NCBI GenBank assembly: GCA_015056815.1
Contig: SVFN01000013.1
Coordinates: 39,610-103,609 of the forward strand
Reading direction: 5' to 3'
Source: Lachnospiraceae bacterium
Lineage (GTDB): Bacteria > Bacillota > Clostridia > Lachnospirales > Lachnospiraceae
Length of the DNA: 64,000 nt
Below are positions 39,869 through 47,609 of this stretch, piece by piece (position 1 is the first letter of the stretch; the number at the start of each line of letters is the position of its first letter). The notes beneath the pieces were generated by a model. It worked only from the letters and a program-made list of their open reading frames with translations, searched no databases and was not told where the DNA came from. Made by a program: the position numbers and the translations under genes.

Positions 39869-41001
39869 TAAAAGACATGTCCGCCAATGCGCATTCCGTT
39901 GAGTCCCGGGATCGGCGTCCTGAAAAACAGTCTGTCACCCACCGGCGTCACTCCGCTCATGGCATCCGTGGCTGCCTGATAGCAGGTTTCGTTTGCTCCC
40001 CGCGCGAGCACAACCGCAAAACGACCGCTTCCCACCGGAGAAAACTGTCTCTTCTGGTAGATCACTTCCAGTATGGAATTCGGAAAGGACGAGCTTTTCA
40101 CGCGGTTCATCACGACTGCACCCACTGCCACCTTTCCGGTATAGGACTCACCGCCCGCTTCGCATTCAATGATCGCTGCCATCAGATCGATATCACCGGC
40201 ATTGATGGTAACACTGGACAGATCACGCATCACAGAAGAGTTGGCAAGCTGTCTTTCATAGGCCAGCTGCGCTTCTAACTTCGTAATGTCATTATTGGCA
40301 TCATCCAGCTCCTTCTCGTAAGCAAGCATCTTTTCTTCCTGCTCCTTAATCTGGTCCAGATAGTCCTTCAGATGCTCTCCCGCCTCTTTTACCATTGCCG
40401 CCACATCCGCAGACTTTGCCGTTGTCTCATTTTTCAGCCCTTCCAGCGCTGTCCTCGAATCCTTCAGATCCGACTCACTGCGTCTGATCTTTTCCTGAAG
40501 CTGCGTGTACTGTTTCAGCATGTCTCTGTCATATTCTGTCAGCTTGGTAAAATACTCATGCTTATTCAAAAATTCGGACACACTTGTGGATGTAAATAAC
40601 AGATTCATGTATGTATTTTCACCGCTTTCATACATGAACTTGATGCGGGACTTCATAGCGTTATACTGTTCGACCTGGGATTTTTTCGCTTCCTCCAGAT
40701 CGTGCTCCGCTTCCAGGATCCCCTTCTCCTTCTCTTCGATCAGATTCTCCATTTCCGCGAGCTCAACACTTGCATTTTGAAGCTGCACATTCAGATTGTC
40801 CACATATTGCTGTGCGCCGGCTCTTTCTCCGTTCAAAGCATCCAGTTCTTCTTTTGCGTCCTCAATCTTATCTTTTGTCTGCTCCTTTTTATCCTTGGCA
40901 TCCTGTAATTTTGAGGACGTGGCAGATACTGTCTGTGGTACTGTCGAAAGACACGCGGTCAATATTGCTATTCCGATCTTGATACAATAATCCTTGCGCA
41001 A
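39865..41001 (-). CDS. Secreted cell-wall hydrolase: PcsB-like coiled coil plus SleB-type domain
   Basis: 378 residues. A signal peptide (IAILTACLSTVPQTVSA) is followed by two long coiled-coil stretches (about 30-265) with the PcsB/CwlO-like hinge MKSRIKFMYESGENTYMNLL. The C-terminal domain (MAAIIECEAGGESYTGKVAV, GAVVMNRVKSSSFP, QFSPVGSGRFA) is hydrolase_2 of SleB/CwlJ, with the catalytic glutamate likely in IIECEAGGE. Such enzymes cut peptidoglycan as lytic transglycosylases. It could act in division or spore germination. It lies 11 nt after the dCMP deaminase gene in a tight same-strand cluster. Confidence 0.87.
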   Translation of the reverse strand: MRKDYCIKIGIAILTACLSTVPQTVSATSSKLQDAKDKKEQTKDKIEDAKEELDALNGERAGAQQYVDNLNVQLQNASVELAEMENLIEEKEKGILEAEHDLEEAKKSQVEQYNAMKSRIKFMYESGENTYMNLLFTSTSVSEFLNKHEYFTKLTEYDRDMLKQYTQLQEKIRRSESDLKDSRTALEGLKNETTAKSADVAAMVKEAGEHLKDYLDQIKEQEEKMLAYEKELDDANNDITKLEAQLAYERQLANSSVMRDLSSVTINAGDIDLMAAIIECEAGGESYTGKVAVGAVVMNRVKSSSFPNSILEVIYQKRQFSPVGSGRFAVVLARGANETCYQAATDAMSGVTPVGDRLFFRTPIPGLNGMRIGGHVFY

Positions 41002-41012
41002 GACAAACCCTC

Positions 41013-41498
41013 CTACAATTCAAGCGTTATGGACGCCCCTGCATGCCGGTACTGATAATACTTTACCCCTGCCGCATCAAACATTTTCTTGGCTGCCAGA
41101 TTCGATGGCGTACCATTGTATTTATCCTGATCGTAAACCACTGTACGTATCCCCGCCTGAATAATGGCTTTGGCGCATTCATTACAGGGAAACAAAGAGA
41201 CGTAAAGCTTGGAGCCTTCCAGGCTTCCTCCCCTGTAATTGAGGATCGCATTCAGTTCACTGTGAGCCACATACGGATATTTCGTCTCCAGCGTTTCGCC
41301 TTCTCTGGCCCATGGAAACTCTTCGTCGCTGCAGCCGTTCGGAAACCCGTTGTACCCCATCGATAAAATACGGTTATCCCCGCCAACGATACAGGCTCCC
41401 ACCTGAGTATTGGGATCCTTCGAGCGCATCCCCGACAGATGCGCAACTCCCATAAAATATTCATCCCATGAAATATAGTTTAATCGTTTTCCGCTCAT
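41013..41498 (-). CDS. dCMP deaminase (ComEB-like cytidylate deaminase)
   Basis: 161 residues. The zinc site is complete: HSELNAI gives the histidine and catalytic glutamate, and SLFPCNECAKAI gives the two cysteines. SGMRSKDPNTQVGACIV and NGFPNGCSDEEFPW are typical of deoxycytidylate deaminases. The enzyme makes dUMP for dTTP synthesis. It is 21 nt downstream of rpiB. Confidence 0.93.
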   Translation of the reverse strand: MSGKRLNYISWDEYFMGVAHLSGMRSKDPNTQVGACIVGGDNRILSMGYNGFPNGCSDEEFPWAREGETLETKYPYVAHSELNAILNYRGGSLEGSKLYVSLFPCNECAKAIIQAGIRTVVYDQDKYNGTPSNLAAKKMFDAAGVKYYQYRHAGASITLEL

Positions 41499-41519
41499 AT
41501 CAGCCTTCTCCCACCGGCT

Positions 41520-41954
41520 TTATGCCTCACTCTCGATCAGATCGATCCTTCTTTGATGACGCTCCTCTCCTGAAAACTCGGTATCCAGAAAAGCATCCAC
41601 GATTTCAATTCCCAGATTCGGTCCCACAATTCCCGCTCCCATTGCCAGCACATTCGCATCATTGTGCAGTCTGGTGAGTTTTGCAGAAAGAGAATCCGCA
41701 CACAGTGCCGCCCTGATCCCTTTAAATTTGTTGGCAGTGATGGAAATGCCGATACCTGTTGTACAAATCACGATTCCTTTTTCACACTCTCCTGACGCGA
41801 CTGCCTTTGCAACCGCTTTCCCGTACACCGGGTAATCGCAGGAGCTCTTATCCGGGCACCCCATATCTCTGTACTCGATCCCTCTCTCCTCCAGATGCTT
41901 TTTCACAAGCTCCTTCAAGTCATATCCACCATGGTCACTTCCGATTGCTATCAT
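41520..41954 (-). CDS. rpiB: Ribose-5-phosphate isomerase B
   Basis: 144 residues: IGSDHGGYDLKE at the start, the active-site cysteine and loop in CTTGIGISITANK, and LGAGIVG-type glycines as MGAGIVGPN, with NDANV and the end DAFLDTEFSGEERHQRRI. It interconverts ribose 5-phosphate and ribulose 5-phosphate. Allose-6-phosphate isomerase activity also occurs in the family. Confidence 0.95.
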   Translation of the reverse strand: MIAIGSDHGGYDLKELVKKHLEERGIEYRDMGCPDKSSCDYPVYGKAVAKAVASGECEKGIVICTTGIGISITANKFKGIRAALCADSLSAKLTRLHNDANVLAMGAGIVGPNLGIEIVDAFLDTEFSGEERHQRRIDLIESEA

Positions 41955-42009
41955 TTTTCTTCCTCCTGTTTTGATATGTATTTTCCCCGATACTCTTTTT
42001 CGTATCGTT

Positions 42010-43071
42010 TCAGACTTCTACGACTCTGTGCCCTGCCGCCTTTAACAAACGATTCATAATCGCCTGTCCGATCCCGTCTATGGCAAAGGACTCCGTATAC
42101 ATGTAATCTACCTGCTCTGTATCAAACTCCCGCAGGATTGCATACAGGTTGCGCGCCACTGCCGCTTCATCCCTGCGGCTGCCAATATTCTTATGTACGC
42201 AGCTTTCATAGCGGTCGATCCGCTCTTTGGTACCTATGACGCCAACCCGGCAGCCTTCTTTCTTCCGCATTCTGATCTGTTCGTTGATATAAGCGGTCAC
42301 GGCTTCATCTTCGCCGGAAACAATGGTCAGTTCCCCTTTGGGTGCATAATGTCTGTACTTCATCCCGGGCGCTTTCGGCCGTATTCCTTCCGAAACATTC
42401 AGGATCGTCGGATCATTTTCCACGCGTCCCAGCACTTCTGTGAGCATTTCTTCCGTAATATATCCCGGCCGCAGGATAACCGGTATCTCCCCGGTCAGAT
42501 CCACGATCGTGGATTCCAGCCCGATCCCGGCCTTTCCGCTGTCCAGGATCATTTCGATCCTGCCATTTAAATCCTCATATACATGAGCACCTGTTGTGGG
42601 ACTGGGACGCCCGGACAGATTTGCGCTCGGTGCCGCCACAAAGCCTCCCGCCGCTTTTATGAACGCAAGCGCCACATCATCACACGGGAAACGTACTGCA
42701 ACGGTATCCAGTCCTCCCGTTGTTTCTACCGGCACTTTATCATTCTTTTCAAAGATCATCGTCAGCGGTCCCGGCCAGAAATGATCCATCAAAGCCTTTG
42801 CGCTATCCGGAATCCGGTCTGTGATCTTTTTGAGTGATTCTTTATCCGCAATATGCACGATCAGCGGATTATCCGAAGGTCTTCCCTTTGCCGCATAGAT
42901 TTTTTTGGCTGCTTCCCTGTTTAACGCATCTCCTCCCAATCCATAAACCGTTTCCGTCGGAAACGCCACAAGTCCGCCTTCCTTTATGATATCTCCCGCC
43001 TGCCCGATCACTTTTTTTGCTTCTTCAGTGGCAAGCTCTTCTTCTTTTATGTGTATCCATTTCGTTTCCAT
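42010..43071 (-). CDS. tsaC: Threonylcarbamoyl-AMP synthase (Sua5/YrdC family)
   Basis: 353 residues, the long Sua5 form. Residues about 20-205 are the YrdC domain (FPTETVYGLGGDALN, KGRPSDNPLIVHI, APSANLSGRPSPT) and the remainder is the Sua5 domain after the linker PGMKYRHYAPKGEL. It makes threonylcarbamoyl-AMP for the t6A base of tRNA. Its ATG overlaps the stop of the amidase gene as TAATG, so translation is coupled. Confidence 0.95.
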   Translation of the reverse strand: METKWIHIKEEELATEEAKKVIGQAGDIIKEGGLVAFPTETVYGLGGDALNREAAKKIYAAKGRPSDNPLIVHIADKESLKKITDRIPDSAKALMDHFWPGPLTMIFEKNDKVPVETTGGLDTVAVRFPCDDVALAFIKAAGGFVAAPSANLSGRPSPTTGAHVYEDLNGRIEMILDSGKAGIGLESTIVDLTGEIPVILRPGYITEEMLTEVLGRVENDPTILNVSEGIRPKAPGMKYRHYAPKGELTIVSGEDEAVTAYINEQIRMRKKEGCRVGVIGTKERIDRYESCVHKNIGSRRDEAAVARNLYAILREFDTEQVDYMYTESFAIDGIGQAIMNRLLKAAGHRVVEV

Positions 43072-43859
43072 TAGTTCGCTTCTTCCTTATAATAAGAGTC
43101 GATCGCACGGAAAATAATATCTGCAAGCTGTTCCTGGTAAACCGGATCACATAGCTTGAGTCCCTCTTCCGGATTGGATAAAAATCCACATTCCACGATC
43201 ACAGACGCAGGTTCCGATTTGTGCAAAAGATAGTAATTATTATTGGGGGTGATCGGCCTTGGATGTTCGACAGCAAGCTCAGTATCCAGCAGATTCTGTA
43301 TCGTCTCCGCCAGTCTCAGTCCCTGTTGTGAGGTTTCGTAATAAAAAACCTGCGGGCCTTTGATCTCCGGCATCTCGAAACTATTCTGATGGATGCTGAC
43401 CATCACCTTCGCTTTACTGGCATTGATGATGTCGATACGTTTACGCATATCTGCAGCTTTTCCGCTCTCTTCATCAAACTCCTCACCGTCCTCCAGGACC
43501 CTGTCATCCTCTCTTGTCATCACCACCTGATATCCCGCGTCAATAAACTTCTGCTGTAAAATTCTCGCGATCGCGAGATTGATTTCTTTTTCCTCCACAT
43601 CATTGACACCGATCTTCCCGGGATCGCTTCCTCCATGCCCCGGATCGATCGCAACCACTTCTCCATTCCATTCCGGCAGTACTTTTTCCTGATCTGAATC
43701 GAGTGCAGTTTCTTCCTGCCCGATCTCATTCTGTGATACGGACGCCCATTGCGTCTCCCCTCTTCGCTCAATCGTATGAGTTGCCACAGTCTTTACCAGA
43801 AAGAACATGGAAACAAACACCATCACCGACATGAGTGATGCAATTATTTTTCTTTCCAT
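43071..43859 (-). CDS. N-acetylmuramoyl-L-alanine amidase (Amidase_3, CwlD-like)
   Basis: 262 residues from ATG 43859 (MERKIIASLMS), with AAAGGG 5 nt upstream; earlier in-frame starts lack a site. After a membrane anchor, the zinc amidase domain shows VAIDPGHGGSDPG, EKEINLAIARILQQK, VSIHQNSF and VIVECGFLSNPEEG, holding the two histidines and two glutamates expected. It cuts the amide bond between muramic acid and the stem peptide. In spore-formers CwlD makes muramic lactam of the cortex; that specific role is unproved here. Confidence 0.92.
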   Translation of the reverse strand: MERKIIASLMSVMVFVSMFFLVKTVATHTIERRGETQWASVSQNEIGQEETALDSDQEKVLPEWNGEVVAIDPGHGGSDPGKIGVNDVEEKEINLAIARILQQKFIDAGYQVVMTREDDRVLEDGEEFDEESGKAADMRKRIDIINASKAKVMVSIHQNSFEMPEIKGPQVFYYETSQQGLRLAETIQNLLDTELAVEHPRPITPNNNYYLLHKSEPASVIVECGFLSNPEEGLKLCDPVYQEQLADIIFRAIDSYYKEEAN

Positions 43860-44011
43860 TCTTACCCTTTCTCTCACATTCGCCATCCTGATCCGTTCTT
43901 TGCCAGACAGATCGGATTCCTTATGATACCATATGACACCGAAGGTCTTCTTAGACCGGAAGCATAAAGTTATTTGCCTCAATACTTCCGTAGCACACTC
44001 TGTTGTTCTTC

Positions 44012-45790
44012 TTACAACCCATTTGCGGATACCGTCTGCTGCATCCCATTGGAAGAAACGCTTTCCGCTTCTGTCTGCCCTGTGCCGAATGTATCGGTAT
44101 CCTTCAGATAATCCACGATCAGATCCCAGATATCCGGTGTTTCAAAGCCGAGTTTCCATTCTGCCACTCCCGCAAGCCGGTACTGCTTCATCACGCTCAG
44201 CTTCGCCCGGATGGACTGATCATCCTCCATCCAGACCGCGTATTTTCTGCCATCCGCCGTAAATTTCGCAACATTCTGACACGTTTCATCATCCCAGGTC
44301 GCTTCCACTCCATTTTGCTGCAAAAACTCTTTCGCTTTTGCCATGCCGACCGCTTCGCTTGTCACATCCCCGGTCACATCCCAGATTCTTGTATAGAATG
44401 GGATCCCATTGATCACTTTTTCTTCCGGCACCGCTTCTACCGTATCAATGATTCCCTGCTGTACATAGTCGATGGAAGCCACACTCCCCGCTTCGGGCGA
44501 TCCGGCATAGTGTTCATCATATCCCATAATGATCACATAGTCCACGATCATTCCCTGTTCTTTCCTATTATAATGTGCTGTAAAAGAAGTTGGTACATAA
44601 TTGTCCACGCTCAGTACCAGTTCATTTTTACGACATTCGATCGAAAGTTCCCGCAAAAGCTGAATATAGTCTTCTCCACACTCTGCGTCTATGGATTCAA
44701 AATCAACATTGATCCCGTCCAGATCATATTCCAGTGCCTTTTCGATCAACTGCCCGATCAGATTCCGACGTGCAGACGTACTTCCGAGTACTTTGGCCAT
44801 GGAATAATCCTTGGACGTAAAGTTATCCACAAGTCCCCAGACATCAATTCCTCTGCTATGCATGTCCGCCACATAATCCGCACTCGCGACAGAAGCAATA
44901 TCTCCTTCGTCTGACTGCAGATAAAACCAGGTCGGTGAGATCACATTGATCCCCTTCGTTGTCTCTAACAACCGGCTCACACCGGAATTAGCTTCCTGCG
45001 TTGTTACCTGATGCCATGCCAGATTGATCTTTTCTTCCTTATGGATGGAAGTGTACTCCGGTTCTTCATATGTCTTTTCCACTTTTCTGTCGACTGTCGT
45101 TTCATCGGTCAGATACTTATTCTCCACATAGCCGATCACAGAATCGCTGCTCTTGACCTTGCTCCACTTCTCCATTGTCTCCAAAACCGTCACAACCTCA
45201 TCCTGATACAGCTCCTCCAGGATGTCACTTTTTACGCCGCCCTGATACCGCAGATTGGTATCTTTTCTGATCGTGGCTGCATCCGCAGTACTGTCCTTAA
45301 GATACAGCTGAAGCCGGTTGGGCTCATCAAATGCTTCATATGAAAAATTGGCGAACTGTTTTAAATAATCGATGGACAGATAGACCGTTTCCTCCGACCT
45401 GATCGCAATTATATGGTCAAATTCCTTCGTTTCCCCGTCCACCTGATAAGCCGAAGCATCCAACGGTATCTGATAAAACTGTGTCGGTGTTGTATACAGA
45501 ATCTGGGACTCTGCCTTGTCATAATAAAAGCGGCTGTTGAATTTATCCTGCACCAGTCCCAGCGGCAGATAATAAGTTTCCTCCTGTACAAGTCCCTGTT
45601 CTTCTATCACCTCATCTTCCAGGATCAGCGCAAGCGCATCCGGTCGAAATATCTGAAAATAATCGTTCATATCCATTTCTTCATCGGAATATGAATATTT
45701 ACTGAGCATACCTGTGCTCACGCCATATACGATGAGCCCCGCAATAAGTAATAACGCTACCCCGACAGGGATCAGTTGTTTCTTTGACAT
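44012..45790 (-). CDS. Membrane-anchored GH18-family protein (YaaH/YdhD-like) with SH3 domain
   Basis: 592 residues from ATG 45790, GAGGAG 6 nt upstream. An N-terminal membrane helix (IPVGVALLLIAGLIVYGV) is followed by a stretch like copper-amine-oxidase N-terminal domains (YYLPLGLVQDKFNSRFYYD), an SH3b domain at about 205-255 (VTVLETMEKWSKVKSSDSVI) and a GH18 barrel from about 285 to 570. The catalytic motif DLDGINVDFESI (DxxDxDxE) and MGYDEHY are intact. The members known act on N-acetylglucosamine links in peptidoglycan. It has its own promoter at 45836-45864. Confidence 0.88.
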   Translation of the reverse strand: MSKKQLIPVGVALLLIAGLIVYGVSTGMLSKYSYSDEEMDMNDYFQIFRPDALALILEDEVIEEQGLVQEETYYLPLGLVQDKFNSRFYYDKAESQILYTTPTQFYQIPLDASAYQVDGETKEFDHIIAIRSEETVYLSIDYLKQFANFSYEAFDEPNRLQLYLKDSTADAATIRKDTNLRYQGGVKSDILEELYQDEVVTVLETMEKWSKVKSSDSVIGYVENKYLTDETTVDRKVEKTYEEPEYTSIHKEEKINLAWHQVTTQEANSGVSRLLETTKGINVISPTWFYLQSDEGDIASVASADYVADMHSRGIDVWGLVDNFTSKDYSMAKVLGSTSARRNLIGQLIEKALEYDLDGINVDFESIDAECGEDYIQLLRELSIECRKNELVLSVDNYVPTSFTAHYNRKEQGMIVDYVIIMGYDEHYAGSPEAGSVASIDYVQQGIIDTVEAVPEEKVINGIPFYTRIWDVTGDVTSEAVGMAKAKEFLQQNGVEATWDDETCQNVAKFTADGRKYAVWMEDDQSIRAKLSVMKQYRLAGVAEWKLGFETPDIWDLIVDYLKDTDTFGTGQTEAESVSSNGMQQTVSANGL

Positions 45791-45835
45791 TTTTTTCTCC
45801 TCTGTGATTTTGTCTCCTTTTTTCCAATAGCTTAT

Positions 45836-45864
45836 ATTATAACAGACAAATCCCATGAGTGCAA
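45836..45864 (-). promoter_or_regulatory. Promoter of the GH18 gene
   Basis: On the minus strand TTGCAC (45864-45859) and TATAAT (45841-45836) are 17 nt apart, 46 nt before the start codon. Confidence 0.75.
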
Positions 45865-45968
45865 TTACTTACGCTCCCCGTTCCCGCCACTTTCAGACGA
45901 TTGTTTGAAAGGGCCATCTCATACGGCCGACAAAGAGGGACTCCCAGACCGCAGACCCGGTAAGTAAT
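45864..45968. ncRNA. Candidate structured RNA closed by a 9-bp stem
   Basis: ATTACTTAC at 45864-45872 pairs perfectly with GTAAGTAAT at 45960-45968. Inside, CTTTCA/TGAAAG and GGCC/GGCC make further stems, and the enclosed 87 nt are GC-rich compared with their AT-rich surroundings. It lies between the stop of the 63-residue gene at 45994 and the GH18 promoter. Strand is not decided. I found no SRP, 6S or known riboswitch core. Confidence 0.45.
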
Positions 45969-45993
45969 CTTCAGGAAATGGCCGTTTCCTGCC

Positions 45994-46185
45994 TTATTCT
46001 GTTATAAGAATCCTGTCGTAGCGGATTTCTTTTAAAAACCCTTCGTCATCTATGACAAAATCCGCCATGTAGCTGTACTCCTCGGAAACTCTGCAGATTG
46101 CTGCGATCTCATCCTGTGTGGAAGGATGCCCGTCAACATATAGTTCCACATTGTCCCAATCCTGTTTTTTACTTTCTTCTTCCAA
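45994..46185 (-). CDS. Small acidic hypothetical protein (TTG start)
   Basis: 63 residues from TTG 46185 (M/LEEESKKQDWDNVELYVDG), chosen because AAAGGAGG lies 10 nt upstream and the upstream in-frame sequence (MHIRVHLYFF) looks non-coding. The rest is VEL YVDGHPSTQDEIAAI, then YSYMADFVIDDEGFLKEIRY. I do not recognise a characterised family; the compact pattern suggests a small alpha/beta fold. It is alone between the GH18 promoter region and the mecA leader. Confidence 0.6.
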   Translation of the reverse strand: MEEESKKQDWDNVELYVDGHPSTQDEIAAICRVSEEYSYMADFVIDDEGFLKEIRYDRILITE

Positions 46186-46801
46186 AGCAAAAATTCCTCC
46201 TTTATGTACCTCAGGGTCAGAGACTGCAAAAGGAAACTGTGATATATTTGCCTGCCCTTTAGTGAAAAGTTGAAAAAAATAGAGATGAACCCGGATATGC
46301 ATAATAAAATCTTTGTATACCTAACTTATCATTTTCTAAATTTGAATTATATAGTGAAAATGTATCAGAATCTGATAAAACACCAAGCACTAAGCTTAAA
46401 GATTAACCCTGAATCAAAATGGGTATAATAGATGTGATATCGCTATCACAATGTCTTAAAGAGTTTTCTGAAAAACGATTGATGCACTGTACGTCTACAG
46501 TTTAAACACTATGCCTCCTTCCATCTGCCGATTATCCGGAGCGCATCTCTGCATGCTATTATATGGATTTTACAGTCCAAATGCAAGCTTTTTAGACAAA
46601 TTTTCTAAAATTTTTTTAAACTGTCACCAAGTGCTATTGACTAAATAAATTATAAAGTATAAGATATTTTACACACTGGTATTGATTTTTTAAGGGTTTT
46701 ACCCGATTTATATAGTAGAGGGACACCGCCGGTGCAAAACGCCCATTGCCTGATCAATGGCACCATGACGGTCTGAAGGCGTTAAGTAAGGGAGTGATAT
46801 T
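46186..46801. other. Intergenic region of 616 bp before mecA
   Basis: AT-rich with no convincing coding frame. Visible: TATAAT at 46424-46429 followed by a perfect TGTGATA/TATCACA hairpin with TCGC loop (46433-46450), the palindrome ATCAGA-ATCTGAT near 46367, and the structured mecA leader at 46721-46796. The 46424 region could be a promoter of a short RNA. Confidence 0.5.
46721..46796 (+). promoter_or_regulatory. Structured mecA 5' leader, possible cis-regulatory RNA
   Basis: AACGCC (46738-46743) pairs with GGCGTT (46778-46783). Inside, CCATTG/CAATGG (46743-46748 and 46755-46760) forms a perfect 6-bp hairpin and ACC/GGT a small one; CACCG/CGGTG lies just upstream. The structure ends at the AGGGAG ribosome site of mecA. 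It is GC-rich in an AT-rich gap. I cannot match it to a known riboswitch. Confidence 0.5.
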
Positions 46802-47545
46802 ATGAAGATTGAAAAAGTAAATGATCACCAGATTCGATGCACACTGACCAAGTCCGATCTGGCCGACCGCGAATTAAAGATCAGCGAACTGGCCTACGGG
46901 ACCGAAAAAGCCAAAAACCTCTTTCGGGATATGATGCGGCAGGCTTCTTATGAATTTGGTTTTGAAGCAGAGGACATTCCTCTCATGATAGAAGCGATCC
47001 CGGTCAACTCAGAATGTATTGTACTGATCATCACCAAAGTGGAAGATCCCGAAGAGCTGGATACCCGTTTTTCCAAGTTTGCCCCTTCCGTAAACGAAGA
47101 AGACGATTATTATCCCGAATCTTCCTCTCCTGCCCGGGACGAGATCCTGGATCTGTTCAAAAAGATTCATGATGATGCCTTGGCAGCCATTGGTGAAACC
47201 TCTGATAAAGAAGTGGTGGATTCGACAGCCGTAGAATCGGAGCCACAGCTCGATGCGACCTTTATCTTCACCTTCCTCTCTATGGGAGATCTTTCCAGAA
47301 GCGCGCACATCGTAGCGGACTGGTATAATGGAGAAAGCAGTCTTTACAAAGACATATCCTCCGGTGAATACAAACTCGTCGTATCCATTGGCCAATCGAG
47401 CCCCCAGACCTATAATAAGGTCTGCAATATCTTAAGTGAATATGGCAGAGGTCAGCGTTTTTCAGAATCAGGCTGGGCGTATTTCAACGAGCATTATGAA
47501 GCGATCTGCGCCAAAAATGCGCTGCAGTCACTTGCTTTGATCTAA
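46802..47545 (+). CDS. mecA: MecA-family adaptor protein
   Basis: 247 residues: MKIEKVNDHQIRCTLTKSDL, then LFRDMMRQASYEFGFEAEDI and LMIEAIPV, match the N-terminal substrate-binding domain of MecA. An acidic linker (VNEEDDYYPESSSPARDE) precedes the C-terminal domain (FTFLSMGDLSRSAHIV, GEYKLVVSI, LSEYGRGQRFSESGWAYFNE). MecA proteins hand substrates to ClpC for degradation or refolding, for example ComK in Bacillus. The gene stands alone with its own leader and terminator. Confidence 0.92.
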   Translation: MKIEKVNDHQIRCTLTKSDLADRELKISELAYGTEKAKNLFRDMMRQASYEFGFEAEDIPLMIEAIPVNSECIVLIITKVEDPEELDTRFSKFAPSVNEEDDYYPESSSPARDEILDLFKKIHDDALAAIGETSDKEVVDSTAVESEPQLDATFIFTFLSMGDLSRSAHIVADWYNGESSLYKDISSGEYKLVVSIGQSSPQTYNKVCNILSEYGRGQRFSESGWAYFNEHYEAICAKNALQSLALI

Positions 47546-47550
47546 AAAAA

Positions 47551-47585
47551 GCTCCCCCTTCACTCCGAAGGGGGACTTTTTCGTT
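47551..47585 (+). terminator. Terminator of mecA
   Basis: CCCCCTTC pairs with GAAGGGGG around ACTCC, followed by ACTTTTTC, just after the mecA stop at 47545. Confidence 0.9.
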
Positions 47586-47609
47586 CCTGTTCGCACAGCT
47601 CTTACCGTT

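Noticed and set aside
45864..45968. Small SRP RNA or 6S RNA
   Set aside because: The SRP apical GGAAGGAAGC-type loop is missing and the element is too short and differently shaped for 6S.
46721..46796. c-di-GMP-I or ZTP (pfl motif) riboswitch before mecA
   Set aside because: The conserved cores of both classes are not found; only generic stem pairing is visible.
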